Assembly: GCA_003660965.1 (NCBI GenBank)
Contig: QMVF01000032.1
Span: forward strand, 1 to 7,860
DNA: 7,860 nt
Reading direction: 5' to 3'
Source: Microcaldota archaeon
GTDB lineage: Archaea; Micrarchaeota; Micrarchaeia; Burarchaeales; Burarchaeaceae
Positions 1 through 5,443 of this stretch are shown here, one piece after another. Numbering within the stretch: the stretch's first letter is position 1; every line of letters starts with the position of its first letter. A program made the position numbers and the translations under genes. The notes beneath the pieces are model-generated. The model saw nothing but the letters and a program-made list of their open reading frames with translations, had not been told where the DNA came from and ran no database searches.

Positions 1-518
1 CCTTCATACTCACCCGCTACTACATTCTCAGGAACTGAAAGCTTAACCCAGATTGCTGCATTTGCACCCTTTTCAACTTCAAATTCATTATTGAGTGGGG
101 GCAATGCATCTGCATAATAGCCTGTTCCGCCCAGCTCATCAGAGGCTTCTGTTAGTTCGATGAAATGCACGTAGAACAGCTCGATGTTTGAACTTGAAAT
201 GAGGTTTCCAGCTGGCCCGCTTAAATCAGATGCAGCCACCTGCACATTTTGAAGTTCAGTTTGATTTGCGCTTATTATCAATTGAAAGGCTTCACGCTCA
301 TTCTTGGCTGCGCTTACATTTGCCCAGCTACTGAGCTCAATTCCAGATAGGTCTGCATAAGGTGCTTCTGAGTTGTGGAGTTTAACCATCGAGGAAATGG
401 CATGGAGTTCAAATTCTGTAGAAGGCGCAGGCGGCTGGATCGGCGGGGGAGTTGGAGGGGTTTGAATGCAGGCGCTTAGAAATAAGGAGAGCAGAAGCGG
501 TGTTGTGAGGCGGTTCAA
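1..518 (-). CDS. Predicted surface lipoprotein with DUF4091-type N-terminal beta-sandwich (5' part only)
   Basis: This gene runs off the left edge; about 172 residues are visible. The N-terminus is a short signal peptide with a hydrophobic core (PLLLSLFLSA) and a lipobox-like LSAC, so Cys17 would be the lipidated residue. A Pro/Thr-rich linker (TPPTPPPIQPP) follows. The rest resembles, from memory, the N-terminal sandwich of DUF4091/glycoside-hydrolase-like proteins: an 'NEREAFQLIISA' segment, 'VQVAASDLSG', a tyrosine-rich stretch with 'YYADALPPL', then 'AAIWVKLSVPENVVAGEYEG'. The protein is probably anchored outside the membrane and may act on surface or environmental glycans; the catalytic domain lies outside the window. 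I chose TTG at 518 because GGTGA (530-526) sits 7 nt upstream; an in-frame TTG at 524 is the alternative. The gene lies just downstream of the DUF373 gene and is probably co-transcribed with it. Fold assignment is moderate, gene reality is high. Confidence 0.72.
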   Translation of the reverse strand, partial: MNRLTTPLLLSLFLSACIQTPPTPPPIQPPAPSTEFELHAISSMVKLHNSEAPYADLSGIELSSWANVSAAKNEREAFQLIISANQTELQNVQVAASDLSGPAGNLISSSNIELFYVHFIELTEASDELGGTGYYADALPPLNNEFEVEKGANAAIWVKLSVPENVVAGEYE

Positions 519-532
519 TTTCAAATCACCAT

Positions 533-1753
533 CTAATAGCGCATTATTATCTTATCTCCAATCTGAACTATATCATCAAGCTTCATTGTAAGCCTCTGGC
601 CTAATGCTGTTTGAACAACCAGAAGGCTTCTGCGCCTATCTACCCCTATAATTTTGCCTATGTAGGCTCCGATTTCATTAAGCACCTCCTTATTCTCGAG
701 CTTCATTGAACGCACTATGCTTATTCTGATCTGCTTCATTATTTCAAATGATGCGAATGCAATCAAAATACTTGCACCTATAGTTATAACGAACTCTGAG
801 AAGTATGCATCTGCAAGCACCCAGTCGCTGGCAACTGAGAACAGAAGCCAGAGAAGAAGTACCATTATTAGATTCATTCCCTGCTTCACTATTTCATACT
901 TCTTACCCTCCTGCAGCAGGTCCACAATTCTTCCCAAGAACACGAGGACTGCTGCCCAAGGAAGCAGTATGAGTACGCTGCGTATCACAAGGGCAGAGGT
1001 TTTTACAACATCGTTGCCTGCCTGGCTTGCGCTCGTATACTGCTGAACTCCGAGCCAGATTGAAATTAGGAAGAAAGGAAGGGCTGCTAGGTAGGCCATT
1101 AGGGAAATTTTTTCCACTGAAATGCGCAGGTCCAGCAGATCAGCAAGTCTGTACTCTATTCCAAAGCCCTTTATGAGAAGGTAGATGCCTAGCAGTGCAG
1201 CCAGCAGCCTCCAGCCCATTCCAAAATAGTCACCAATAACCAAGGCAAGCAGAAGCAGGGCAGGTATTCCAAATACCAGCTGAGCATAGTAGGGCTCCTT
1301 TAGCTTTTCTAGAAGAACGAAGTAGGTCTTCTCAAGCTCCTGCGCCTGCTTCATAACCACTGTTTTCTTTGAATCTATCTTCACGCGGGATTGGATTAAA
1401 GGGAGCATCTCCTCATCGCTTGCCCCATCACTTATGAATATGCAGCTGTTTGCCTTGAATTCGCTCAGAACTCGCTCAAGCTGCCTGCTTATCTCCTTGT
1501 CAGCCCTATAACCAAGCTTCTTATCCCCTGTTAAGGTCACTACTTCAGGCTCCTCATCCTTTGAAAGCTCATCATAAGTTCTAACTGCCTCGAATATGGT
1601 GTTGGAGTCAGGCTCCTCTGGATCGGCAAGTGCCATCTTGGTTGCAGCCTCCAGATTTGCCTTTCTTCCTATAACTGGGCCGGCTATGCCTATCTTCTCG
1701 CTCAGATCATTATCCCGGTCTATGCATAGTACGAGCACCTTGCGCTTTATCAT
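533..1753 (-). CDS. DUF373 family integral membrane protein
   Basis: This 406-residue protein matches the archaeal DUF373 family (COG2237), whose function is unknown. The soluble N-terminal domain (about 1-150) carries the family signatures: 'VLCIDRDNDL' (8-17), 'GIAGPVIGR' (22-30), 'ALADPEEPDSN' (41-51), 'SDGASDEEMLPLIQSR' (108-123) and 'VVMKQAQELEKTY' (132-144). The Asp-rich DRDND and SDGASDEE motifs could bind a metal or nucleotide, but that is inference. About six hydrophobic segments follow, near 157-175, 180-198, 216-236, 253-275, 291-312 and 316-338. A C-terminal soluble tail (about 350-406, ending GDKIIMRY) looks like a small beta-barrel. The start is the ATG at 1753: a TATA box lies about 26 nt upstream and no Shine-Dalgarno is present, so the mRNA should be leaderless. 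The lipoprotein gene follows within 8-14 nt. Family assignment is confident. Confidence 0.93.
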   Translation of the reverse strand: MIKRKVLVLCIDRDNDLSEKIGIAGPVIGRKANLEAATKMALADPEEPDSNTIFEAVRTYDELSKDEEPEVVTLTGDKKLGYRADKEISRQLERVLSEFKANSCIFISDGASDEEMLPLIQSRVKIDSKKTVVMKQAQELEKTYFVLLEKLKEPYYAQLVFGIPALLLLALVIGDYFGMGWRLLAALLGIYLLIKGFGIEYRLADLLDLRISVEKISLMAYLAALPFFLISIWLGVQQYTSASQAGNDVVKTSALVIRSVLILLPWAAVLVFLGRIVDLLQEGKKYEIVKQGMNLIMVLLLWLLFSVASDWVLADAYFSEFVITIGASILIAFASFEIMKQIRISIVRSMKLENKEVLNEIGAYIGKIIGVDRRRSLLVVQTALGQRLTMKLDDIVQIGDKIIMRY

Positions 1754-1775
1754 GCTAGTTTAGTGGGATTATGGG

Positions 1776-1783
1776 TTTAAATA
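1776..1783 (-). promoter_or_regulatory. TATA box of the leaderless DUF373 transcript
   Basis: On the minus strand this reads TATTTAAA, preceded by a purine/cytosine mix. Its centre lies about 26-27 nt upstream of the ATG at 1753, the usual archaeal TATA-to-start-site distance, so transcription should begin at or next to the A of ATG. The intervening bases contain no GGTG/GGAG motif. Confidence 0.65.
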
Positions 1784-1811
1784 CTGAAAGGATTGTCAGG
1801 GGTGAGGGAGC

Positions 1812-1818
1812 TTTAAAT
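1812..1818 (+). promoter_or_regulatory. Possible TATA box upstream of the 22-codon leader ORF
   Basis: TTTAAAT lies 23-29 nt upstream of the ATG at 1841, a spacing that would give a leaderless transcript starting at that ATG. It is weaker evidence than the TATA-like element at 1866-1873, because this AT-rich sequence could be chance. Confidence 0.35.
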
Positions 1819-1840
1819 CTTGTATGAAGGGGAGGATAGG

Positions 1841-1909
1841 ATGCATAAAAAAAGTACGCGAAATCATATAAATCGCAGAAAGACAGAACGTATGAGGTGG
1901 TTTTCATGA
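1841..1909 (+). CDS. Possible 22-codon leader ORF coupled to the downstream membrane-protein gene
   Basis: An ATG at 1841 opens a short frame of 22 codons ending in TGA at 1907-1909. That stop overlaps the ATG of the next gene (1906) as ATGA, the usual arrangement for translational coupling. GGAGG at 1831-1835 lies 5 nt upstream of the ATG, and a TTTAAAT box lies at a leaderless-promoter distance. The peptide starts MHKKSTRNHINRR and ends MRWFS; nearly half of its residues are Lys, Arg or His. Against it, a second TATA-like element (1866-1873) lies inside the frame and would bypass it, and a frame this short can arise by chance. I recognise no family. It could be a leader peptide or simply non-coding leader sequence. 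Confidence 0.25.
   Translation: MHKKSTRNHINRRKTERMRWFS
1866..1873 (+). promoter_or_regulatory. TATA box for the 1906 membrane-protein gene
   Basis: ATATAAAT, preceded by CGAAATC, which resembles an archaeal BRE. The predicted start site is near 1894-1896, giving a leader of only about 12 nt made of GAGGTGGTTTTC in front of the ATG at 1906. Confidence 0.55.
1894..1900 (+). promoter_or_regulatory. Shine-Dalgarno that decides the start at 1906
   Basis: GAGGTGG ends 5 nt before the ATG at 1906 and matches the anti-Shine-Dalgarno end of archaeal 16S rRNA. The upstream in-frame GTG at 1897 lies inside this motif, so it is an unlikely start. Confidence 0.65.
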
Positions 1910-2961
1910 ATAACATGATTAAACCAAATCCGGCGCATCAGCAGCCTAGGCAAAGACTGGGAAAGCCCCGCTCGCCATGGTCTATAAGCAGAGGTGGCGC
2001 AGCAGTGATTTTTGGAACTGCAGTTGCAGGTGCTTTGGCTCTTTATGGAATGAAAGATGCTTTCTCGCTCAGGCAGCCTATGATCTCACCTCAACAGACT
2101 TCTAGTTGTGAGGGAGGAACATGCAGGGTGCTGAGCCCTAGAGAAACAGAGTATAGAAATCAGGTGGGAGCAGACAGAGCGCTTTGGGAAAGAACCTTTC
2201 CTGAAAACAAGGAGCTCATAGATAGGGCTTTTGAACTCGGAATACTTGGTGAGAAGTATTATGAGCACACGGGCCAGATTGTTGGTACCATGGTACGGTA
2301 TCTTGCTACTCCGGAATCAGACATCGAGGGCAGGGCGATGCAGAGAACAAGAGTGCTCACTTACCTTTCTGCAATGGTATCATTTGAGGAGGCCAGACTG
2401 CAAGGAGAAAGACCGGTTTTTCCACACCTTTTCGACACCCCGCCTGCAGTTTACTTTGAGCATGGGAATCCACTGACAGAATCCCCCTCGTTTGCAAATG
2501 TGGATAAGGTAGAGGTTATGAAGGCTGGCGAGAATGGCGAGAGAAGCTTTACATTCACCCTGCACAACCAGTCAAATAACAGCATGCAGATAGTTGGAAT
2601 CGATGTATTTGCTACTGGAGCGCGCGGTGACAGAGTTTATCATAATCAAATCAACTTTGCATCGCGCCCGGGTTCGGAAAGAGAGGTCACACTTACCAAT
2701 GTGCCGCCGGCATTTCCCACGGATGCCAGCAGCCTTGCATCAGATATTGAAGCTTGGAGAATCACTATACGCTATCAGTATAAGCAGCCTAGCAGAAACC
2801 CCTTGCTGCGGCTTTTTGGAGTGACGTCAATCGAAGAAAATATAGAGGTTGGAGAACTTCTGCTTATGCCACAGAATACCACTGGCGACGGCATAATAGG
2901 GAAGAACCCGCCTCCGAATGCGCTGGAGCTACAGGATGCTGCTAGAGCAGGCCAAGAATAG
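1906..2961 (+). CDS. Unrecognised single-pass membrane protein with large exported domain
   Basis: This 351-residue protein belongs to no family I recognise. The N-terminal 27 residues are polar and basic. One hydrophobic segment follows at about 30-48 (GGAAVIFGTAVAGALALY), then a Ser/Gln linker with two cysteines (68 and 73, C-x4-C) that could pair as a disulphide if the part after the membrane is outside. Residues about 77-170 look mostly helical. From about 200 to 322 the sequence alternates like a beta-sandwich ('FTFTLHNQSNNSMQIVGIDVF', then 'EREVTLTN' and 'WRITIRYQY'), in the style of Ig-like or NEAT-type folds; this is inference from pattern only. The Asn/Gly/Pro-rich C-terminus is probably disordered. 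The ATG at 1906 is preferred over GTG 1897 because of the GAGGTGG Shine-Dalgarno. The gene has its own promoter and is separated from the next gene by a promoter as well, so it is likely monocistronic. Confidence 0.85.
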   Translation: MNNMIKPNPAHQQPRQRLGKPRSPWSISRGGAAVIFGTAVAGALALYGMKDAFSLRQPMISPQQTSSCEGGTCRVLSPRETEYRNQVGADRALWERTFPENKELIDRAFELGILGEKYYEHTGQIVGTMVRYLATPESDIEGRAMQRTRVLTYLSAMVSFEEARLQGERPVFPHLFDTPPAVYFEHGNPLTESPSFANVDKVEVMKAGENGERSFTFTLHNQSNNSMQIVGIDVFATGARGDRVYHNQINFASRPGSEREVTLTNVPPAFPTDASSLASDIEAWRITIRYQYKQPSRNPLLRLFGVTSIEENIEVGELLLMPQNTTGDGIIGKNPPPNALELQDAARAGQE

Positions 2962-2968
2962 CTAACCC

Positions 2969-2976
2969 TTTTAAAA
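2969..2976 (+). promoter_or_regulatory. TATA box of the csl4-rpoL-DUF99-signal peptidase-pcn operon
   Basis: TTTTAAAA lies in the 55-nt gap after the preceding gene. A start site about 26 nt downstream falls near 2999, giving a leader of about 18 nt that contains AAGGTG (3006-3011). I saw no comparably placed box before the four later genes, so this is the likely promoter for all five. Confidence 0.6.
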
Positions 2977-3005
2977 TTGCGCTTCGCACATCTAAGCCTA
3001 ACTTT

Positions 3006-3011
3006 AAGGTG
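3006..3011 (+). promoter_or_regulatory. Shine-Dalgarno of csl4
   Basis: AAGGTG ends 5 nt before the ATG at 3017, the same GGTG core and spacing seen at other promoter-proximal genes here. Confidence 0.6.
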
Positions 3012-3016
3012 TTAGA

Positions 3017-3568
3017 ATGAGCGTAGTTCCGGGCACACCGTTGGGAACTGAGGAGGAGTACATACCAGGTGCAAATACGGTGCTGGAGGGCAGTGACATT
3101 TATGCAAGCGCGGTGGGCGAGAAAAACATAAGGGAGAAAGTAGTACGGGTGAATTCCAAGACCAATGTACCATTTATGCTAAAGCCAGGCGAAGTAGTGG
3201 TTGGAAGAGTGGCGGAAATTTTCGAGCCGGTTGCATTGATTGAGCTGCAGTGGAGGAGGGATGAGAGGGGAAGACAGGTCTGGCTGCCAGGCTATGCGGT
3301 TCTTCACGCCTCAAATGTGAAGGATGCGTATGTAAAAAACATTCATGATGAGGTAAAAATAGGGGATTTGGTGAGGGCAAAGGTTGTGAAAATTCAGAGA
3401 GGGGATGTGGAGCTTACAGTAAAGGAGAGGGAGCTGGGGGTGCTGGTTGCCTACTGCACCAAGTGCAGAGCGAGAATGGAAAGGAAGAGAGGGGGGTTTT
3501 ACTGCTCAAACTGCGAGGAGTCCGAAGGCAGAAAAATTGCAGAATATGGTGTGGAGGGATTTGTATGA
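3017..3568 (+). CDS. csl4: Exosome RNA-binding subunit Csl4
   Basis: Csl4 forms part of the RNA-binding cap on the archaeal exosome, the Rrp41-Rrp42 ring that degrades or tails RNA 3' ends in the cytoplasm. The 183-residue protein shows the full family layout. The N-terminal domain (about 1-50) starts with 'VVPGTPLGTEEEYIPG', typical of Csl4. An S1 RNA-binding domain follows (about 55-135: 'LKPGEVVVGRVAEIFEPVAL' then 'IGDLVRAKVVKIQRGDVELT'). The C-terminal zinc ribbon has Cys147, Cys150, Cys163 and Cys166 (CTKC and CSNC). Length is normal for the family. The ATG at 3017 has AAGGTG 5 nt upstream and a TATA box further up. It is the first gene of the operon, and its stop overlaps the rpoL start as ATGA, which implies translational coupling. 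Identification is confident. Confidence 0.95.
   Translation: MSVVPGTPLGTEEEYIPGANTVLEGSDIYASAVGEKNIREKVVRVNSKTNVPFMLKPGEVVVGRVAEIFEPVALIELQWRRDERGRQVWLPGYAVLHASNVKDAYVKNIHDEVKIGDLVRAKVVKIQRGDVELTVKERELGVLVAYCTKCRARMERKRGGFYCSNCEESEGRKIAEYGVEGFV
3553..3558 (+). promoter_or_regulatory. Shine-Dalgarno of rpoL inside csl4
   Basis: GGAGGG lies within the last codons of csl4, 6 nt before the rpoL ATG at 3565. It rules out the longer in-frame extension of rpoL that would begin inside csl4. Confidence 0.65.
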
Positions 3569-3837
3569 AGCTTGAGTTTTTGAAGGATGAGAAGAACCAT
3601 CTGGAAGCAATAATGCACGGGGAGGACCACTCATTCCCAAATGCATTGAGGGAGAAGCTTTCGGCTGCGAAGGGTGTGGAATTTGTGGCAGTTACGCGTG
3701 AGCACCCTACGGCAGCAGACCCGAAGCTTGTGCTTAAAACCAAGGGGAAGGATGCGAGAGCCGTACTTGCGGATGCAATTAAAGAGCTTCAAAAGGATGC
3801 GAGAACCTTCGCATCTTCTATGAAGAGGCATGTCTAG
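3565..3837 (+). CDS. rpoL: RNA polymerase subunit Rpo11 (RpoL)
   Basis: This 90-residue protein is the archaeal counterpart of eukaryotic Rpb11 and of the bacterial alpha N-terminal domain. It pairs with Rpo3 (RpoD) to nucleate assembly of RNA polymerase. Family hallmarks are 'MKLEFLKDEKNHLEAIMHGE' at the start (edge strand), then 'DHSFPNALREKL' (21-32), the dimerisation motif of Rpb11/AC19-like proteins. 'VEFVAVTREHPTAADPKLVLKT' follows, then a C-terminal helix ('DARAVLADAIKELQKDART'). Length is typical. The start is the ATG at 3565, which shares ATGA with the csl4 stop and has GGAGGG upstream; the frame is open further upstream but that extension overlaps the csl4 zinc ribbon and carries no Rpo11 sequence. 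The DUF99 gene follows after 2 nt. Identification is confident. Confidence 0.95.
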   Translation: MKLEFLKDEKNHLEAIMHGEDHSFPNALREKLSAAKGVEFVAVTREHPTAADPKLVLKTKGKDARAVLADAIKELQKDARTFASSMKRHV

Positions 3838-3839
3838 CT

Positions 3840-4382
3840 TTGAAGAACTATAGAATAGTGGCAATAGATGACTCTCCTTTTTCTAGGGGCCAAGCCAAAT
3901 GCCTGCTGGTGGGAGTGGTGAGCAGGCGTGATGTTGTTGAAGGGATTTTGAGCACTCGGGTAGAAGTGGATGGAACAGATGGCACGCGGAAAATTAGTGA
4001 GATGATTTCGCGCTCCAGGTTTGCACCACAGATAAGATGCATAATTCTAAATGGAATAATGGTGGGGGGCTTTAACGTGGTGGATATAGGAGAGCTGAAT
4101 GAGGAGCTTGGAATACCCGTTATAGCGCTTACTCGCAAAAAGCCAAATAAGGGTGCTGCAGAGACTGCGCTCAAAAAGCATTTCAAAGACTGGAGGGAAA
4201 GGGTAGAGCGGGTGCGACATGCGGGCGAGGGCAAGAAACATAAAAAAGCATATATGCAGATAGCTGGGATTAGTGCAAAGGATGCAGGGGAAATTATAGA
4301 TGTTTATGGACTTGAGCCGCTTAGGCTTGCAAATATGATAGCAAGCGGAATTGCGAAGGGTGAATCGCGTGGAAGAATCTGA
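3840..4382 (+). CDS. DUF99 family protein, putative endonuclease V-like nuclease
   Basis: This 180-residue protein matches the archaeal DUF99 (UPF0215) family. Signature segments are 'VAIDDSPF' (7-14, with adjacent Asp10-Asp11), 'CLLVGVVSRRDVVEGIL' (22-38), 'VEVDGTDGT' (41-49) and 'IILNGIMVGGFNVVDIGEL' (68-86). 'IPVIALTRKKPNK' follows, then a basic stretch and a C-terminal helix. From memory, the family has an RNase H/endonuclease V-like fold and a DNA nuclease activity has been reported for a Pyrococcus member; I treat that as probable rather than certain. Asp10/Asp11 and the Asp of VDG are candidate metal ligands. The start is TTG at 3840, two bases after the rpoL stop, with only a weak GAGG 11 nt upstream, so translation probably depends on coupling to rpoL. 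The 3' end overlaps the signal peptidase gene by 14 nt. Family call is confident; activity is not. Confidence 0.9.
   Translation: MKNYRIVAIDDSPFSRGQAKCLLVGVVSRRDVVEGILSTRVEVDGTDGTRKISEMISRSRFAPQIRCIILNGIMVGGFNVVDIGELNEELGIPVIALTRKKPNKGAAETALKKHFKDWRERVERVRHAGEGKKHKKAYMQIAGISAKDAGEIIDVYGLEPLRLANMIASGIAKGESRGRI
4359..4363 (+). promoter_or_regulatory. Shine-Dalgarno that decides the signal peptidase start
   Basis: GGTGA lies 5 nt before the GTG at 4369. The alternative in-frame starts TTG 4351 and GTG 4360 lie upstream of, or inside, this motif, so GTG 4369 is favoured. Confidence 0.6.
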
Positions 4383-5415
4383 TAAAAAGGCAAAGCCGGG
4401 CAGAGGCTCAAAGAAAGGGGCTATAAGGCCGCATATGACGTCTAAAAAAGTTCAAGACCCTGAAGAGGAGGAGAGGCTAAAGAGGAGGCAGCAGGAAGAG
4501 AACTTCAAATACCTGAAGGCAGTGAAGGATAGCAAAATACTATGGCTTCTTCTTATAGCAGTGGTTCTTCTGTACTTGGTTTTCAAAGCGCCGCTTCTCG
4601 GAGCAATGGCTGCCTTGCTCATAATCATAATAGTTGGGCTTGAAATATGGGTTGGAATTAAGACTGGAGGGCTTATGCACGAGGTGCAGGAAACTGCGAT
4701 TGCAGTAATACTTGCGCTTATAATATGGTACGGGGCAGGATTCCTTCTGAATACAGATACGCCGTTGGATGCAGTGGTTTCCTGCAGCATGCAGCCCGCG
4801 CTTGACAGGGGCCATATGATGGTGCTTCAAGGAACGGGGCTCAATTCACCAGAGGCATATTTGACAAAAGAGGAATGGCGCATCATTAAGGCAGGAGGGC
4901 TTCTCACCAGGCAGTGCGCAGTGTGCAGAAGCCCGAGCTACGATCAGGCGTGCCTGGTAGATGGTTTGACCATAGTGGAGCATGATGAGCTTTTCAGCTA
5001 TGAATGTGCAATCTGCGAGCGCACAAACAGTTCAGGCAAAATATGGAGGGTTCCGTGCACAACTGGCGTAATGGTGAAGAACAAGACATTCAAAAACAGC
5101 GAGCTCAGGGATGTTATAGTTTACACTCCTGAACCAGGCGATCCTTTCGCATCTTCTGGGGACATAGTGCATAGGGCACAGGTGGTTATTGATGTGGAGG
5201 GTGAAAAGTATGTGCTTGCAAAGGGAGACAATAACAACCTGTTCGATGTTCAAATAGGAAACTCGCCGGTTGATATGGAAAGAGTTAAAGGAAAGGCAAT
5301 ATTTGCAGTTCCGTATTTGGGCTACTTCAAGCTCTTCCTCTCTGGTCTGTTCTCAGAGCCTGCAGGTTGCGGAGAGCGTTTTACGGGTACGCAAGCAATA
5401 AAAATGGATAGGTGA
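4369..5415 (+). CDS. S26B-type signal peptidase with three-TM N-terminus and Cys-rich insertion
   Basis: This is a type I signal peptidase relative of the archaeal/eukaryotic SEC11 class, which removes signal peptides on the outer face of the membrane. Of its 348 residues, the first 54 are strongly charged and probably cytoplasmic. Hydrophobic segments follow at about 55-73, 75-95 and 109-128, giving a predicted N-in, C-out topology. The serine box is 'AVVSCSMQPALDRGH' with catalytic Ser140. The histidine box is 'SGDIVHRAQ' with His268, replacing the bacterial Lys. The Asp box is 'AKGDNNNLFD' (Asp287, Asp293). Between the first two boxes is an insertion of about 85 residues (about 157-245) containing Cys183, 186, 195, 213, 216 and 230, as two CxxC pairs and two single Cys. 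SEC11 homologues normally have only a short linker there. The usual RGD after the serine box is RGH. The GTG start at 4369 overlaps the DUF99 gene by 14 nt. Class is confident, substrate range unknown. Confidence 0.9.
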   Translation: MEESDKKAKPGRGSKKGAIRPHMTSKKVQDPEEEERLKRRQQEENFKYLKAVKDSKILWLLLIAVVLLYLVFKAPLLGAMAALLIIIIVGLEIWVGIKTGGLMHEVQETAIAVILALIIWYGAGFLLNTDTPLDAVVSCSMQPALDRGHMMVLQGTGLNSPEAYLTKEEWRIIKAGGLLTRQCAVCRSPSYDQACLVDGLTIVEHDELFSYECAICERTNSSGKIWRVPCTTGVMVKNKTFKNSELRDVIVYTPEPGDPFASSGDIVHRAQVVIDVEGEKYVLAKGDNNNLFDVQIGNSPVDMERVKGKAIFAVPYLGYFKLFLSGLFSEPAGCGERFTGTQAIKMDR

Positions 5416-5432
5416 AAGAAGTAATCTTGTGT

Positions 5433-5438
5433 GGAGTG
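5433..5438 (+). promoter_or_regulatory. Shine-Dalgarno of pcn
   Basis: GGAGTG lies 5 nt before the ATG at 5444. It favours that ATG over the in-frame GTG at 5429, which lies upstream, and over ATG 5453, which is 14 nt away. Confidence 0.5.
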
Positions 5439-5443
5439 GGATT

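Noticed and set aside
1754..1905. RNA gene (C/D box or riboswitch) in the divergent intergenic region
   Set aside because: I looked for C box RTGATGA/D box CTGA pairs and stable long hairpins and saw none; the region is explained by promoters and the possible leader ORF.
3463..3564. Upstream in-frame extension of rpoL
   Set aside because: The extension overlaps the csl4 zinc-ribbon codons and has no Rpo11 similarity; the ATG at 3565 has a good Shine-Dalgarno and the ATGA overlap.
3848..4234. Minus-strand open frames opposite the DUF99 gene
   Set aside because: Both frames here are shadows of a conserved family gene and lack ribosome sites or motifs.
5428..5443. Longer pcn start at GTG 5429
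   Set aside because: The added residues (VWSGI) are not part of PCNA, and the Shine-Dalgarno lies within that extension, pointing to ATG 5444.
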